From positions 1-7,623 of the forward strand of contig DYSM01000140.1 of assembly GCA_020718265.1 (NCBI GenBank): 7,623 nt of DNA. The letters are read 5' to 3'. Position 1 is the stretch's first letter, and each line of letters starts with the position of its first letter. The position numbers and the translations under genes were made by a program. Of this stretch, positions 7,605 to 7,623 are shown in pieces. The notes under the pieces were generated by a model. It worked only from the letters and a program-made list of their open reading frames with translations, did no database searches and was not told the DNA's origin. The DNA is from Draconibacterium orientale (GTDB lineage Bacteria; Bacteroidota; Bacteroidia; Bacteroidales; JAADGE01).

Positions 7605-7623
7605 TGGATATTTAATTTATTTG

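Overview
The window looks like a piece of a Bacteroidota chromosome, probably Bacteroidales or a near relative. It is AT-rich. One gene encodes a DUF3843-like protein, a family known mainly from this phylum. Another combines a two-component-regulator-type propeller, a Y_Y_Y domain and a SpoIIE-type phosphatase, which is typical of the phylum. Starts are preceded by A-rich leaders rather than strong Shine-Dalgarno sequences, and one TAnnTTTG box of the Bacteroidota -7 type is visible. No RNA gene, CRISPR array, insertion sequence or attachment site was found.

All four genes lie on the minus strand, so transcription runs from high to low coordinates. First comes a pair separated by 3 nt: a 115-residue ribbon-helix-helix-like protein (7257-7604) and a 528-residue DUF3843-like protein (5667-7253). 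A 136-bp AT-rich spacer follows, holding an imperfect tandem heptanucleotide repeat. The second pair consists of two exported proteins 62 bp apart. One is a 714-residue secreted protein of unknown function with a helical N-terminal part and a propeller-like beta C-terminal part (3386-5530). The other is a 1081-residue membrane sensor (78-3323) with a periplasmic propeller, Y_Y_Y domain, one membrane helix, a coiled coil and a cytoplasmic PP2C/SpoIIE phosphatase with its metal-binding aspartates intact. The last 77 bp are non-coding and carry another short degenerate repeat.

For both exported proteins the longest open frame begins at a TTG. I chose the internal ATG because it places a normal signal peptide at the N terminus and removes a short gene overlap. 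A working model, which is inference, is that the 714-residue protein acts in the periplasm or at the outer membrane and is functionally linked to the sensor, which relays a periplasmic signal by dephosphorylating a cytoplasmic target such as a STAS anti-anti-sigma protein. No such target is encoded here. The RHH/DUF3843 pair appears to be a separate unit, possibly antitoxin-like at its first gene, but no recognised toxin is present.
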